Source: an uncultured Bacilli bacterium
GTDB lineage: Bacteria > Bacillota_I > Bacilli_A > RF39 > UBA660
Reading direction: 5' to 3'
Length of the DNA stretch: 20,580 nt
Assembly: GCA_947630585.1 (NCBI GenBank)
Contig: CANRIE010000084.1
Span: forward strand, 1 to 20,580
A program made the translations under genes and the position numbers. This document shows, piece after piece, positions 20,514 to 20,580 of the stretch; the stretch's first letter is position 1, and every line of letters begins with the position of its first letter. The notes beneath the pieces were generated by a model. The model searched no databases. It saw only the letters and a list, made by a program, of their open reading frames with translations, and was not told the DNA's origin.

Positions 20514-20580
20514 TCACAAATTAGCAAATTTAAGATTATTAATTAATTTCTCAAATTCATTTTCGAAATCCATTCCAAGA
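20514..20580 (-). CDS. Possible 3' end of a minus-strand gene (partial)
   Basis: One minus-strand frame is open from the window edge for about 21 codons and ends with TGA at 20516-20514, reading GMDFENEFEKLINNLKFANL at its end, a plausible amphipathic C-terminal helix. The other two minus frames close quickly. The stretch is too short to identify a product. Confidence 0.3.
   Translation of the reverse strand, partial: LGMDFENEFEKLINNLKFANL

Overview
The window is strongly AT-rich, uses Shine-Dalgarno (SD) starts throughout, and reads TGA as stop and TGG as Trp (standard bacterial code). A sigma-G gene and a YjcZ-like small protein point to a low-GC Bacillota lineage with endospore ancestry. 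The tight gene packing and many unfamiliar proteins suggest an uncultured gut-type Bacilli or Erysipelotrichia relative; that taxonomy is inference. No rRNA, tRNA or CRISPR array was seen.

Layout. 1-650: a tandem repeat, a YjcZ-like small membrane protein and an RNHCP zinc protein, both on the minus strand. 782-1819: a zinc-ribbon/DUF4870-like membrane protein and mscL. 2030-3229: a TnpB with an intact RuvC triad and no tnpA. 3230-3999: 770 bp without a gene but highly structured. It holds a nested hairpin, a 352-bp palindromic segment between 9-bp direct repeats, a block resembling a TnpB omega-RNA scaffold, and the leader and promoter of the next operon.

4000-11898 is one tightly packed surface-polysaccharide operon: licD, a Wzx-type flippase, two GT2 and one GT4 glycosyltransferases, a Wzy-like polymerase and an Alg14/Alg13 glycosyltransferase pair. 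Three junctions overlap by exactly 8 nt. A CpsA/Cps2A-type LCP protein (11965-13878), with its own promoter, probably attaches the finished polymer to the cell wall. A GT2-GtrA fusion (15728-16792) may modify it. No priming sugar-phosphate transferase is present, so it must lie elsewhere.

Between the LCP gene and the GT2-GtrA gene, on the minus strand, is an Rpn/PD-(D/E)XK nuclease locus. The nuclease gene has a strong internal ribosome-binding site and ATG that would produce its 102-residue C-terminal part. A separate 102-codon copy of that part lies just downstream, with its own SD. The first 46 codons of the two copies differ only by synonymous changes, followed by a divergent tail. This matches the gene-within-gene toxin/inhibitor arrangement reported for Rpn proteins, here with an extra stand-alone inhibitor-like paralogue. 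It is the strongest candidate for a new system.

16844-20580: sigG, with a UUG start and an SD buried in a hairpin, a CmpB-like membrane protein, a 411-residue unrecognised protein built of repeated beta-rich modules, an SDR oxidoreductase, and the possible 3' end of a minus-strand gene at the right edge.
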